Source of the DNA: Proteobacteria bacterium UBA964
GTDB taxonomy: Bacteria > Pseudomonadota > Gammaproteobacteria > Steroidobacterales > Steroidobacteraceae
Direction: 5' to 3'
Assembly: GCA_002292945.1 (NCBI GenBank)
Contig: DBCG01000025.1
Span: forward strand, 1 to 26,387
DNA length: 26,387 bases
This document shows positions 9,022 to 15,796 of the stretch, piece by piece (positions within the stretch are counted from its first letter, which is position 1; each line of letters starts with the position of its first letter). A program made the translations under genes and the position numbers. The notes under the pieces were generated by a model that worked only from the letters and a program-made list of their open reading frames with translations, had not been told where the DNA came from and did not search any database.

Positions 9022-9051
9022 TCGACCTCACGGTCGACGGCCTTCGGGCCG
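9022..9051 (+). promoter_or_regulatory. Two tandem 3' UTR hairpins after the TonB receptor
   Basis: Directly after the stop, TCGACC-TCAC-GGTCGA (9022-9037) is followed without a gap by CGGCC-TTCG-GGCCG (9038-9051), a stem capped by the very stable TTCG tetraloop. Neither has a T-run, so they are not terminators themselves. They precede the terminator hairpin and probably protect the mRNA 3' end or belong to a processed 3' UTR RNA. Confidence 0.5.
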
Positions 9052-9060
9052 GTTAGACAG

Positions 9061-9094
9061 GCGGCGGTCCTCTCGGGGACCGCCGCTTTTTTTT
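9061..9094 (+). terminator. Rho-independent terminator of the TonB receptor gene
   Basis: GCGGCGGTCC (9061-9070) pairs perfectly with GGACCGCCGC (9077-9086) around a 6-base loop, followed by eight T (9087-9094). It is the clearest intrinsic terminator in the window. The minus-strand reading has no matching T-run, so it acts mainly on plus-strand transcription and shields the convergent hydroxylase gene. Confidence 0.92.
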
Positions 9095-9116
9095 GGGCTG
9101 GCGATCTCCGGCGCCG

Positions 9117-10310
9117 TCAGGCGTCGGGGCCGGGCCGGACGCCTTGGTAGGCATCGGTCGAAGCGATCACCGCGGCGATCGCCGCGCGCTCTTCCGGCGA
9201 CAGGAAAGGGCTCCAGATGTCGGCGATCATGATGGTGCGCAGCTCGTCGCTGCCGTTCCAGGCCTCGTGCTCGATGGTATCGTCGAACACCCAGGCCTCG
9301 CCCGCCCGCCACTCGCGGGTCTCGGCGCCGACGCGGAAGCCGCAGCCCGGCGGGATCACCAACGGCAGATGCACGAGCAGGCGGAAGTTCGCGACGCCGG
9401 TATGCGGCGGGATGCGCGCGCCGGGCCGCAGCGCGGAGAACAACGCCGTCGGCGAGCGCAGCTGCACCGAGGGCTGAGGCAGCAGCTTCAAGGCCTCGCG
9501 CACCCCAGGCGCGCGCGCCAAGCGCGCTTCGATGGGCGCGCCGCTTTCAAAGAAATGATAGGCGGTCCACTTGGGCGAGTGGTTCAGTTCGTGCCACTGG
9601 TCGAGCGGCAGGTGCGGCTCATACTGGATGTAGGGCGCGAAGCCGCCGTTGTCCTCGCGCTGGATGGCGAGCAGGTCTTCGCGGATCGCATCGGTCGCCG
9701 CCTCGAAGGCCTCGAGCCAGGGGAAGCGGCTTCGATCGTGGAACCAGATCGGCGGCAGGCCGGGGTAGTAGTACTCCATCGGCTCCTGCTGGTAACGCGG
9801 CCGCACCCGCAGCGTGGTGTCGATGAAGGCGTCCAGTCTGCGCTTCTCCGTGCCGGAACAACGGTCGCGGGTCGCCGCGGTCTGCTCACGGATATGGCCG
9901 CCGAGTTCCCGCGCGTGCGCCTGCGACACCGCACGCGCATGCGCCACCGTCTGGCGGGTGGTCGCATCGAGCTCCTCGTCGGGCGGCGCCTGGACCAACG
10001 CGATCGCATACGCCGGCCCGGCGGCCCGCAGGCCTGCGGCGCGCTCGAGCAGCGAGGCGTGCATGAGCAGCGCGTGGAAATGGCGCGGCTCGATCTCGAG
10101 CGCCCGACGGACCGCGGCCATCGCCGCGTCGAGATCGTTCCGCTGACGCCGCAACCCCGCGAGGTTGAGCCACGCGCCCGGGTCGCGCGGCCGCAGCGCG
10201 ACCAAGGCCTCGAAGCCCGATTGGGCGGCGGACAGATCCCCGGCGGCGAGCGCCTGGCGGATCTGTTGATGGACGGCGGCGATGTCGGCGGCGGGAGTCG
10301 GTTGGGACAT
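9117..10310 (-). CDS. TPR-fused aspartyl/asparaginyl beta-hydroxylase, copy 1
   Basis: The likely start is ATG at 10310 (397 residues, MSQPTPAADI...). A longer frame upstream is rejected because its sequence is low-complexity and overlaps the divergent gene. TPR-like helices fill about residues 8-140. The C-terminal half is an Asp_Arg_Hydrox domain of the human AspH family, which adds a hydroxyl to Asp/Asn side chains using Fe(II), oxygen and 2-oxoglutarate. Human AspH uses two histidines for iron. Their counterparts are H303 (IPPHTG) and H348 (TIEHEAWN), 45 residues apart. H314 (LVHLPL) and the Arg in ELRTIMIADIW match 2-oxoglutarate-contact positions. Residue 312 is Leu where I recall Arg688 in human AspH, which may change substrate choice. 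There is no signal peptide, so it is predicted cytoplasmic. It is divergent from copy 2, with no clear ribosome site. Confidence 0.85.
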   Translation of the reverse strand: MSQPTPAADIAAVHQQIRQALAAGDLSAAQSGFEALVALRPRDPGAWLNLAGLRRQRNDLDAAMAAVRRALEIEPRHFHALLMHASLLERAAGLRAAGPAYAIALVQAPPDEELDATTRQTVAHARAVSQAHARELGGHIREQTAATRDRCSGTEKRRLDAFIDTTLRVRPRYQQEPMEYYYPGLPPIWFHDRSRFPWLEAFEAATDAIREDLLAIQREDNGGFAPYIQYEPHLPLDQWHELNHSPKWTAYHFFESGAPIEARLARAPGVREALKLLPQPSVQLRSPTALFSALRPGARIPPHTGVANFRLLVHLPLVIPPGCGFRVGAETREWRAGEAWVFDDTIEHEAWNGSDELRTIMIADIWSPFLSPEERAAIAAVIASTDAYQGVRPGPDA

Positions 10311-10347
10311 GCAGGACGGTCGGCGGGGTGGGCAAGGGGAGGTGAGC

Positions 10348-10355
10348 GGTATACT
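10348..10355. promoter_or_regulatory. Shared symmetric -10 region between the two beta-hydroxylase genes
   Basis: The palindrome GTATAC (10349-10354) gives TATACT on the plus strand (10350-10355) and TATACC on the minus strand (10348-10353). Predicted starts lie about 25-30 bases from each ATG, and the plus-strand leader carries AAGGA 8 bases before its ATG. No convincing -35 is seen on either side, so this rests on the -10 match alone. Confidence 0.4.
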
Positions 10356-10386
10356 TCGACGCCCGGACAACCGAAGGAACTCTAGC

Positions 10387-11556
10387 ATGGCGACGCCGCA
10401 AGACGACGCACGCGCCGGCCTCGACGCGCTGCGACGGGGTGAGACCAAGACGGCGCGCGACCTGCTGCTGCGCGCCCTCGAAGGCGGTGAAGCAGGGACA
10501 TCGGTGCTGTTCGGTGTCGCCGAGGCTTGCCGGCAGCTCGCCGATGCACGCGGCGCCGCCGCCGCGCTCGACCGGCTGTTGCGCGTCGAGCCGCGCAACC
10601 TCGCCGCCCTGATCAGACGAGGCGACCTGCATGCCGACGCGGGCGACAGCCGCGCCGCGGTGTCGTTCTATCAGACCGCGCTGCGCGTCGCGCCACCCGC
10701 GGCCCAGTTGGCCGCGGCGACGCAACAGGAGCTCGATCGGATCCGTGCCGCCTGCGAGCGCCACAGCCGGGAATACGCCGATCACCTGATCACGCAGCTC
10801 GCGAAGCGCGGCTTCGAACCGGGACGCTCGAGCGCACGCTTCACGGAGTCCATCGACATCGTGCTCGGCAAGCGGCAGGTGTTCGTGCAGCAGCCCAAGT
10901 ACTACTACTTCCCCGGCCTGCCGAACCTGCAGTTCTACGACCGCAGCCACTTCCCTTGGTTCGGCGCACTCGAGGCCGCCACCGACGCCATCCGCGAGGA
11001 ACTCCTCGGCGTGATGCAGGATCCCACGGCGTTCCGGCCCTATGTCGAAGGCAACCCGAACCGGCCCCGCAAGGAAGAGGCCGGCATGATCGACAACCCG
11101 GACTGGAGCGCGTTCTATCTTTGGAAGAACGGTGAGCCGGTCCCGGAGAACGCCGCACGCTGCCCGCGCACCCTCGAGGCGCTGCGCGCGGCACCGCTCG
11201 CCCTGACACCGAACCGCTCACCGTCCATCCTGTTCTCGCTGCTGCGTCCGGGCACGCGCATCCCGCCCCACCACGGCCTCGTGAACACGCGCCTGATCTG
11301 TCACCTGCCGCTGATCGTCCCCGGCCGCTGCGCGCTGCGCGTCGGCAACGAGATCCGCGAATGGAAGCTGGGCGAGGCCTGGGCCTTCGACGACACCATC
11401 GAGCACGAAGCGGTGAACGACTCGACCGAGACCCGCGTGATCCTGCTGTTCGACATCTGGCGACCCGAGATCACCGACGAGGAGCGGCGGTTGGTCAATG
11501 GGCTTTTCGAGGCCATCGACTCGCATTCCGGCCAAAAACCCCAGTGGGAGATCTGA
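10387..11556 (+). CDS. TPR-fused aspartyl/asparaginyl beta-hydroxylase, copy 2
   Basis: The start at 10387 (389 residues, MATPQDDARAG...) is set by AAGGA 8 bases upstream. It shares the layout of copy 1: TPR-like helices in about residues 5-110, then a block beginning YYYFPGLPNLQFYDRSHFPW, then the Asp_Arg_Hydrox core. Predicted iron histidines are H295 (IPPHHG) and H340 (TIEHEAVN), 45 apart as in copy 1. H306 (LICHLPL) and the Arg in ETRVILLFDIW fit cosubstrate binding. Residue 304 is Ile at the human Arg688 position. Clear similarity to copy 1 along the whole catalytic half, from the YYY block onward, suggests an old duplication with inversion. The sequences differ enough that separate substrates are likely. 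The next gene begins 2 bases after the stop, probably in the same transcript. Confidence 0.87.
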   Translation: MATPQDDARAGLDALRRGETKTARDLLLRALEGGEAGTSVLFGVAEACRQLADARGAAAALDRLLRVEPRNLAALIRRGDLHADAGDSRAAVSFYQTALRVAPPAAQLAAATQQELDRIRAACERHSREYADHLITQLAKRGFEPGRSSARFTESIDIVLGKRQVFVQQPKYYYFPGLPNLQFYDRSHFPWFGALEAATDAIREELLGVMQDPTAFRPYVEGNPNRPRKEEAGMIDNPDWSAFYLWKNGEPVPENAARCPRTLEALRAAPLALTPNRSPSILFSLLRPGTRIPPHHGLVNTRLICHLPLIVPGRCALRVGNEIREWKLGEAWAFDDTIEHEAVNDSTETRVILLFDIWRPEITDEERRLVNGLFEAIDSHSGQKPQWEI

Positions 11557-11558
11557 CG

Positions 11559-12053
11559 ATGCGCGCTAGAGAGAAGACGTCCCTGCTCCGGGTCACCCTC
11601 GTCGGTGCGCTGACCACCTTCACCACCCTGCGACTGCCCGCCGCCGAGCCGGCGCCCGGACCGCTGCCCGCCGGACTCCTCGAGTGTCGAAAAGAGGCCG
11701 ACGATGCGCGGCGTCTCGCCTGTTTCGATCGCGAGATCGCTCGGGCAGCACCCTCGGCTGAGCAACGGTTCGGCTACCGGGGCGAGGTCGCCCGCGAAAG
11801 CCTCGACCGGGAGAAAGCCGCTGCGCCAGCCCTCGAGCGCCTGCAGGCGAAGGTCCAGTCGATATCGACCACCGCGAGCGGCGACTGGGTGGCCACGTTG
11901 GACAACGGTCAAGTGTGGATACAGGTTCCGACCGGGACGCGCTTCAGTCTGCGCGTCGGCGATGAAGTGACCATCACGCCCGGCGCGCTCGGTTCGTTCC
12001 TGCTGAGCAAGGGATCAGGCGGCTCTTCGGTGCGGGTGCGCCGCCGTCGTTGA
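11559..12053 (+). CDS. Small exported protein of unknown function
   Basis: This 164-residue protein starts 2 bases after the hydroxylase stop. The N-terminus (MRAREKTSLLRVTLVGALTT) is a probable signal peptide with cleavage near LPAAEPA, so a periplasmic location is inferred. The mature protein contains LLECRKEADDARRLACFDRE, a two-cysteine C-x(11)-C pattern with the RLAC(F/Y)D signature found in several uncharacterised periplasmic proteins and in TagO/VasI-like proteins. A small beta-rich domain follows (GDWVATLDNGQVWIQVPTGTRFSLRVGDEV), then a basic tail RVRRRR. I do not recognise a specific function. The position suggests cotranscription with the hydroxylase, but no functional link is shown. 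Confidence 0.75.
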   Translation: MRAREKTSLLRVTLVGALTTFTTLRLPAAEPAPGPLPAGLLECRKEADDARRLACFDREIARAAPSAEQRFGYRGEVARESLDREKAAAPALERLQAKVQSISTTASGDWVATLDNGQVWIQVPTGTRFSLRVGDEVTITPGALGSFLLSKGSGGSSVRVRRRR

Positions 12054-12112
12054 ACGCCCGGCATCGTCGGTGTAGCCTTCACCTCGGACTTGATCCTGAG
12101 GACAGGTACCTG

Positions 12113-12910
12113 ATGATGACCACGCTCCCGCAGTTCGCCGCCGCCAAGGGCCGCGGCGACAAGATCGCCTTCGTCACCTGCTACGACTCGCTCACCGCGC
12201 GCCTCGTCGCCGCCTCCGGCATCGATGGGGTGTTGGTCGGCGATTCCGTCGCCATGACCGTCCACGGACACCGCGACACGGTCGCCGCCGACCTCGACAT
12301 GATGACCTTGCATGTGTCCGCGGTCCGTCGCGGCCTTGGACAAGACGGATTCATGGTCGCCGACCTGCCCTTCCTTGCGCACCGCCACGGCCGCAAGGCG
12401 CTCATGCGCGCCGTCGAACGCTTGCTGCGCGCAGGCGCCAACGCGGTCAAGCTCGAGGGCGTCGACGGCTTCGAGTCCGACATCCGCCACATCGTGCAGA
12501 GCGGCGTGCCGGTGATGGGTCATATCGGTCTGACACCCCAACATATCCACGCGCTCGGCGGCTTCACGATGCAGGGCCGCAGCCCCGAGGCGGCGACGGC
12601 GCTGCTCGAGCAAGCCGAACGGCTGCAGGATTGCGGCGTGTTCGCGATGGTCATCGAGTGCGTGCCGCAATCGCTGGCCGCAGAGATCACGCGTCGTCTG
12701 ACGATCCCGACCATCGGCATCGGCGCCGGTGGCGACTGCGATGGCCAAGTGCTCGTCGTCACCGACCTGCTCGGGCTCGACGCGCAGTTCAAACCACGAT
12801 TCGCACGACGCTACCTCGACGGCGCCTCACTCATCACCTCGGCGCTCGATCAGTACGCCCGCGATGTGAAATCGGGCGGCTTTCCCGCGGCACCCGAGAC
12901 CGTGGCGTGA
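12113..12910 (+). CDS. panB: 3-methyl-2-oxobutanoate hydroxymethyltransferase (ketopantoate synthesis)
   Basis: PanB transfers a one-carbon unit from methylene-tetrahydrofolate to 2-oxoisovalerate, giving ketopantoate, the first committed step to pantothenate. The 265-residue protein (E. coli 264) has FVTCYDSLTARLVAASGIDG, the metal-binding VGDSVAMTVHGH and ADLPF segments, GHIGLTPQ, and the catalytic-glutamate region MVIECVP. I start it at the first ATG of the tandem ATGATG at 12113; GAGGACAGG lies just upstream. A longer frame reaching 12050 is not family-like before this point. It is the first gene of a four-gene operon and overlaps panC by 4 bases. Confidence 0.95.
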   Translation: MMTTLPQFAAAKGRGDKIAFVTCYDSLTARLVAASGIDGVLVGDSVAMTVHGHRDTVAADLDMMTLHVSAVRRGLGQDGFMVADLPFLAHRHGRKALMRAVERLLRAGANAVKLEGVDGFESDIRHIVQSGVPVMGHIGLTPQHIHALGGFTMQGRSPEAATALLEQAERLQDCGVFAMVIECVPQSLAAEITRRLTIPTIGIGAGGDCDGQVLVVTDLLGLDAQFKPRFARRYLDGASLITSALDQYARDVKSGGFPAAPETVA

Positions 12911-13707
12911 TCGTCCATCGCAGCATCGCCGCATGGTCGGCCGCGAAGCGCAGCCTCGTCGGTACGAGCCTCGGTTTCGTGCCGACGATGGGCCACCTGC
13001 ATGCCGGACACGCCGCACTGCTCGCACGCGCCCGGCAGGAATGCGGCACGACGCTGCTGTCCATCTTCGTGAACCCCACCCAGTTCGACGACCCGACGGA
13101 CCTCGAGCGCTATCCCCGCACGCTCGAAGCGGACCTCGCGATCGCGCGATCGGCGGGCATCGACCATGTGCTGTTGCCGACGACAGCAGAGCTCTATCCG
13201 GACGCCTACACCTACAAGGTGCAGGAGAGCGCGGTGTCGACCGTGCTCTGCGGCGCCTCACGCCCCGGCCACTTCGATGGCGTGCTCACGGTCGTGATGA
13301 AGCTGCTGCAGATCGCGCAGATCGGCGTCGATCCCGCGCAGCAACGGCTCTACATGGGCGAGAAGGACCATCAGCAACTCACCCTGGTACGCGGTATGGT
13401 GGAGGCGTTCTTCCTGCCCTGGACGGTCATCGGCTGCCCCACCGTGCGAGAGACGGACGGGCTCGCGATGAGCTCGCGCAATTCGCGGCTGACCGCCGAG
13501 CAGCGCCGGCTCGCGCCGCAGCTCGTGCGGGCCCTGCGCGAGTCACCGGATGCCGCCACCGCCCGTACGACGCTGGAGGCCGCCGGGTTCCGCATCGACT
13601 ATCTGGAAGACCGTGCACTCGGAACTTCGCACGCCGCGGCGTCACGCCGTTACATCGCCGCGTTCTTGGGCGAGACAAGGTTGATCGACAATGTCGCCCT
13701 CGACTGA
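12907..13707 (+). CDS. panC: Pantoate--beta-alanine ligase (pantothenate synthetase)
   Basis: PanC joins pantoate and beta-alanine using ATP, through a pantoyl-adenylate, to make pantothenate. The start is a GTG at 12907 overlapping the panB stop (GTGA), with MIVHRSIAAWSA as the N-terminus. The protein is 266 residues, slightly shorter than E. coli PanC (283). Motifs are VPTMGHLHAGH (nucleotide-binding HxGH), FVNPTQFDD, RPGHFDGVLTVVMKLL, MGEKDHQQL and VRETDGLAMSSRN. The family usually has GEKDY/FQQL and a shorter QPD turn before it. Here the turn is longer (IGVDPAQQRLY), and His replaces the usual aromatic residue, so it is a divergent but apparently intact member. It overlaps coaBC by 17 bases. 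Confidence 0.93.
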   Translation: MIVHRSIAAWSAAKRSLVGTSLGFVPTMGHLHAGHAALLARARQECGTTLLSIFVNPTQFDDPTDLERYPRTLEADLAIARSAGIDHVLLPTTAELYPDAYTYKVQESAVSTVLCGASRPGHFDGVLTVVMKLLQIAQIGVDPAQQRLYMGEKDHQQLTLVRGMVEAFFLPWTVIGCPTVRETDGLAMSSRNSRLTAEQRRLAPQLVRALRESPDAATARTTLEAAGFRIDYLEDRALGTSHAAASRRYIAAFLGETRLIDNVALD

Positions 13708-14959
13708 TCGGCCGCTGCGCGTCCTGGTGTTGATGAGCGGCTCCATCGCCGCGTTCAAGGTCGTCCAGCTCATCTCCCGCCTGGTGCAGGCGCCTGTGGG
13801 CGCCGAGGTCGAGGTCGTGACGACATCGGCCGCGCGCGCCTTCATCGGCGAAGCGAGCCTCGAGGGACTCACCGGCCGCCGCGTGCGCTCGGACACCTTC
13901 GCGGCGGGCGATCACATGGACCACATCCGGCTGGTGCGTTGGGCGGATGTCGTGCTGGCGGCACCCTGCACCGCCAACACGCTCAACAAACTGGCGCTGG
14001 GGATCGGTGACGATCTCGTCGGCACCTTGTTCCTCGCCCACGACTTCAGCAAGCCCTGGCTCATCGCACCTGCGATGAACACCCGGATGTACGAGCATCC
14101 GACCACCCGCGGATCTTTGGAGCGGCTGCGCGGCATGGGCTGCACGATCGTCGAAGGCGGCAGCGGCGCGCTCGCCTGCGGCGAAATCGGCGCCGGACGC
14201 CTCGCAGAACCCGAAGTCTTGCTGGAGGCGGTCCTGCGCGCTGCGCAACGCCCACCCGCGCGCCCACCCGAGGAACGGCATCCCGTCGTTCGCCGCGGTG
14301 CGCTCAAGATATTGGTGACCGCCGGCGGGACACGCATGCCGCTCGATGCGGTGCGCTCGATCGTCAACGGTTCGACCGGTGGCACGGGTTCGGCGATCGC
14401 TGCAGACCTCGCCGCACTCGGTCATGTCGTCACGCTGCTCACGGCCGAGGGCGCGCCGGGCGCGGAAGATATCGCCCATCTCGAGCGCTATGACGATTTC
14501 GATTCGTTCGAGCGCAGCCTGCGCAGACTGCTCACCGAGGAGTCCTATGACGTGCTGGTGCAGTCGGCGGCCATCAGCGACTGGCGCCCGATCGCTGCCG
14601 CGGAACACCCGTCGCTCGGCAAGATCGACTCGGACACCGACACGCTCACGCTGCGTTTCGAGCGCACACCGAAGCTGGTCGGGCTCGTGCGCTCGTGGTC
14701 GCGGAACCCGGCGCTGCGCATCGTCGCGTTCAAGCTGACCGTCGGCGCCGCAGACGCCGAGCGCCGACTCAAGATCGAGCAGCTGCTGGCGCACGAGGGC
14801 GTCGTCGCCGTGGTGGCCAACGACCTGCAGGACTGGCCGCACTGGGCGCTCTGGACCGATGTCTCGGCGGCGCCTGAATCCTTCGACCACCGGGAGATCC
14901 TCGGTGAGCGTCTCGCCGCTTTCCTGGAATCTTTGCCCACCCCGGAGGGACGCACATGA
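13691..14959 (+). CDS. coaBC: Bifunctional phosphopantothenoylcysteine synthetase/decarboxylase
   Basis: CoaBC couples cysteine to 4'-phosphopantothenate and then decarboxylates the product to 4'-phosphopantetheine. The N-terminal flavin-dependent CoaC half (about 1-190) shows SGSIAAFK, MDHIRLVRWAD with the active His, APCTANTLNKLALGIGDDL, PAMNTRMYEHP and the Cys loop GALACGEIGAGRLAEP. The CoaB half (about 200-415) begins ILVTAGGTRMPLDAVRSIVNGSTGGTG. The common bacterial form there is N-x-SSGKMG, so the Asn is kept but the lysine of that loop is replaced, and AAISDW replaces the usual AAVADY/W. At 422 residues it is full length (E. coli 406). It is divergent but probably functional, given its operon. 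It overlaps panC by 17 and coaX by 4 bases (ATGA). Confidence 0.9.
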   Translation: MSPSTDRPLRVLVLMSGSIAAFKVVQLISRLVQAPVGAEVEVVTTSAARAFIGEASLEGLTGRRVRSDTFAAGDHMDHIRLVRWADVVLAAPCTANTLNKLALGIGDDLVGTLFLAHDFSKPWLIAPAMNTRMYEHPTTRGSLERLRGMGCTIVEGGSGALACGEIGAGRLAEPEVLLEAVLRAAQRPPARPPEERHPVVRRGALKILVTAGGTRMPLDAVRSIVNGSTGGTGSAIAADLAALGHVVTLLTAEGAPGAEDIAHLERYDDFDSFERSLRRLLTEESYDVLVQSAAISDWRPIAAAEHPSLGKIDSDTDTLTLRFERTPKLVGLVRSWSRNPALRIVAFKLTVGAADAERRLKIEQLLAHEGVVAVVANDLQDWPHWALWTDVSAAPESFDHREILGERLAAFLESLPTPEGRT

Positions 14960-15765
14960 TCCTCTGCATCGATGTCGGTAACACCACGGTGCATGCCGGC
15001 CTCTATCCCCATGCCGGCGTCGATGCGCCGTTGCTGCTGCAGTTCCGCAAGACCTCGGATTCGCGTGCGTCGAGCGATGAGCTCGGCGTGTTCCTGCGCG
15101 CGGCGTTGCGCGAGAACGGCGTCGACCCGGCGACGATCACCCGTATCGGCGTCGCCTCAGTGGTGCCGGATGCGCTGTTCTCGCTGCGTGGTGCCTGCCA
15201 GAAATACTTCGAGCATGAACCGTTCGTGCTGCAAGCCGGCGTGCGCAGCGGCCTGCGGATCAAGTACCGCAATCCGCTCGAAGTGGGCGCGGACCGCATC
15301 GCCAACGCCATCGCGGCGACCCACCTCTATCCGGGCCGCGATCTGCTGATCGCCGACTTCGGGACCGCCACCACTTTCTGTGCGGTGACCTCGGAACGCG
15401 ATTATCTCGGCGGCGTGATCGTCGCAGGCCTGCGGATCTCGTTGGAGGCCTTGGAGACCCGCACCGCACGGCTGCCGGCGGTGGAGATCCTGCCGCAACA
15501 CGGACGGACCTGCCTCGGGCGCTCCACCGTCGAGAGCCTGCAGAGCGGCGCGTACTTCGGGCAACTGGGCGCGGTACGCGAGATCTTTGCGCGCTTGCAG
15601 AGCGAGAACTTCCCCGATGCACAACGCCCGCCCTTGCGGCTCGGCACCGGGGGCTTCGCCGGACTCTTTGAACAAGAGGGCGTGTTCGACGAGGTCATCC
15701 CGGATCTCGTCCTGCGCGGGATCCTGCTCGCAACGAGCCTCAACGACCCGACATCGACGCCTTGA
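14956..15765 (+). CDS. coaX: Type III pantothenate kinase
   Basis: CoaX phosphorylates pantothenate with ATP, the first step of CoA synthesis; the type III enzymes are not feedback-inhibited by CoA. The 269-residue protein has the ASKHA-fold phosphate loop MILCIDVGNTTVHAGLY, the pantothenate-binding GADRIANAIAA, the ADFGTATTF second phosphate segment, and GGVIVAGLRISLEALETRTARLP. The residue after GTATTF is Cys where many members have Asp or Ser. The start overlaps the coaBC stop by ATGA, which strongly implies translational coupling. In many proteobacteria coaX sits beside birA, so its place at the end of a pan/coa operon is notable. GGAGG lies upstream within the coaBC end. Confidence 0.94.
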   Translation: MILCIDVGNTTVHAGLYPHAGVDAPLLLQFRKTSDSRASSDELGVFLRAALRENGVDPATITRIGVASVVPDALFSLRGACQKYFEHEPFVLQAGVRSGLRIKYRNPLEVGADRIANAIAATHLYPGRDLLIADFGTATTFCAVTSERDYLGGVIVAGLRISLEALETRTARLPAVEILPQHGRTCLGRSTVESLQSGAYFGQLGAVREIFARLQSENFPDAQRPPLRLGTGGFAGLFEQEGVFDEVIPDLVLRGILLATSLNDPTSTP

Positions 15766-15796
15766 GACCGGCCTGCAGCAGATCGTGAGGTCCCGC

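Noticed and set aside
10311..10598. N-terminal extension of the first beta-hydroxylase by 96 codons
   Set aside because: The added sequence is low-complexity Ser/Arg/Ala, overlaps the divergent gene and its promoter, and does not resemble TPRs.
12050..12112. Longer panB start overlapping the upstream gene
   Set aside because: The extra 21 residues are not family-like, and the ATG at 12113 has a nearby ribosome site and gives the expected length.
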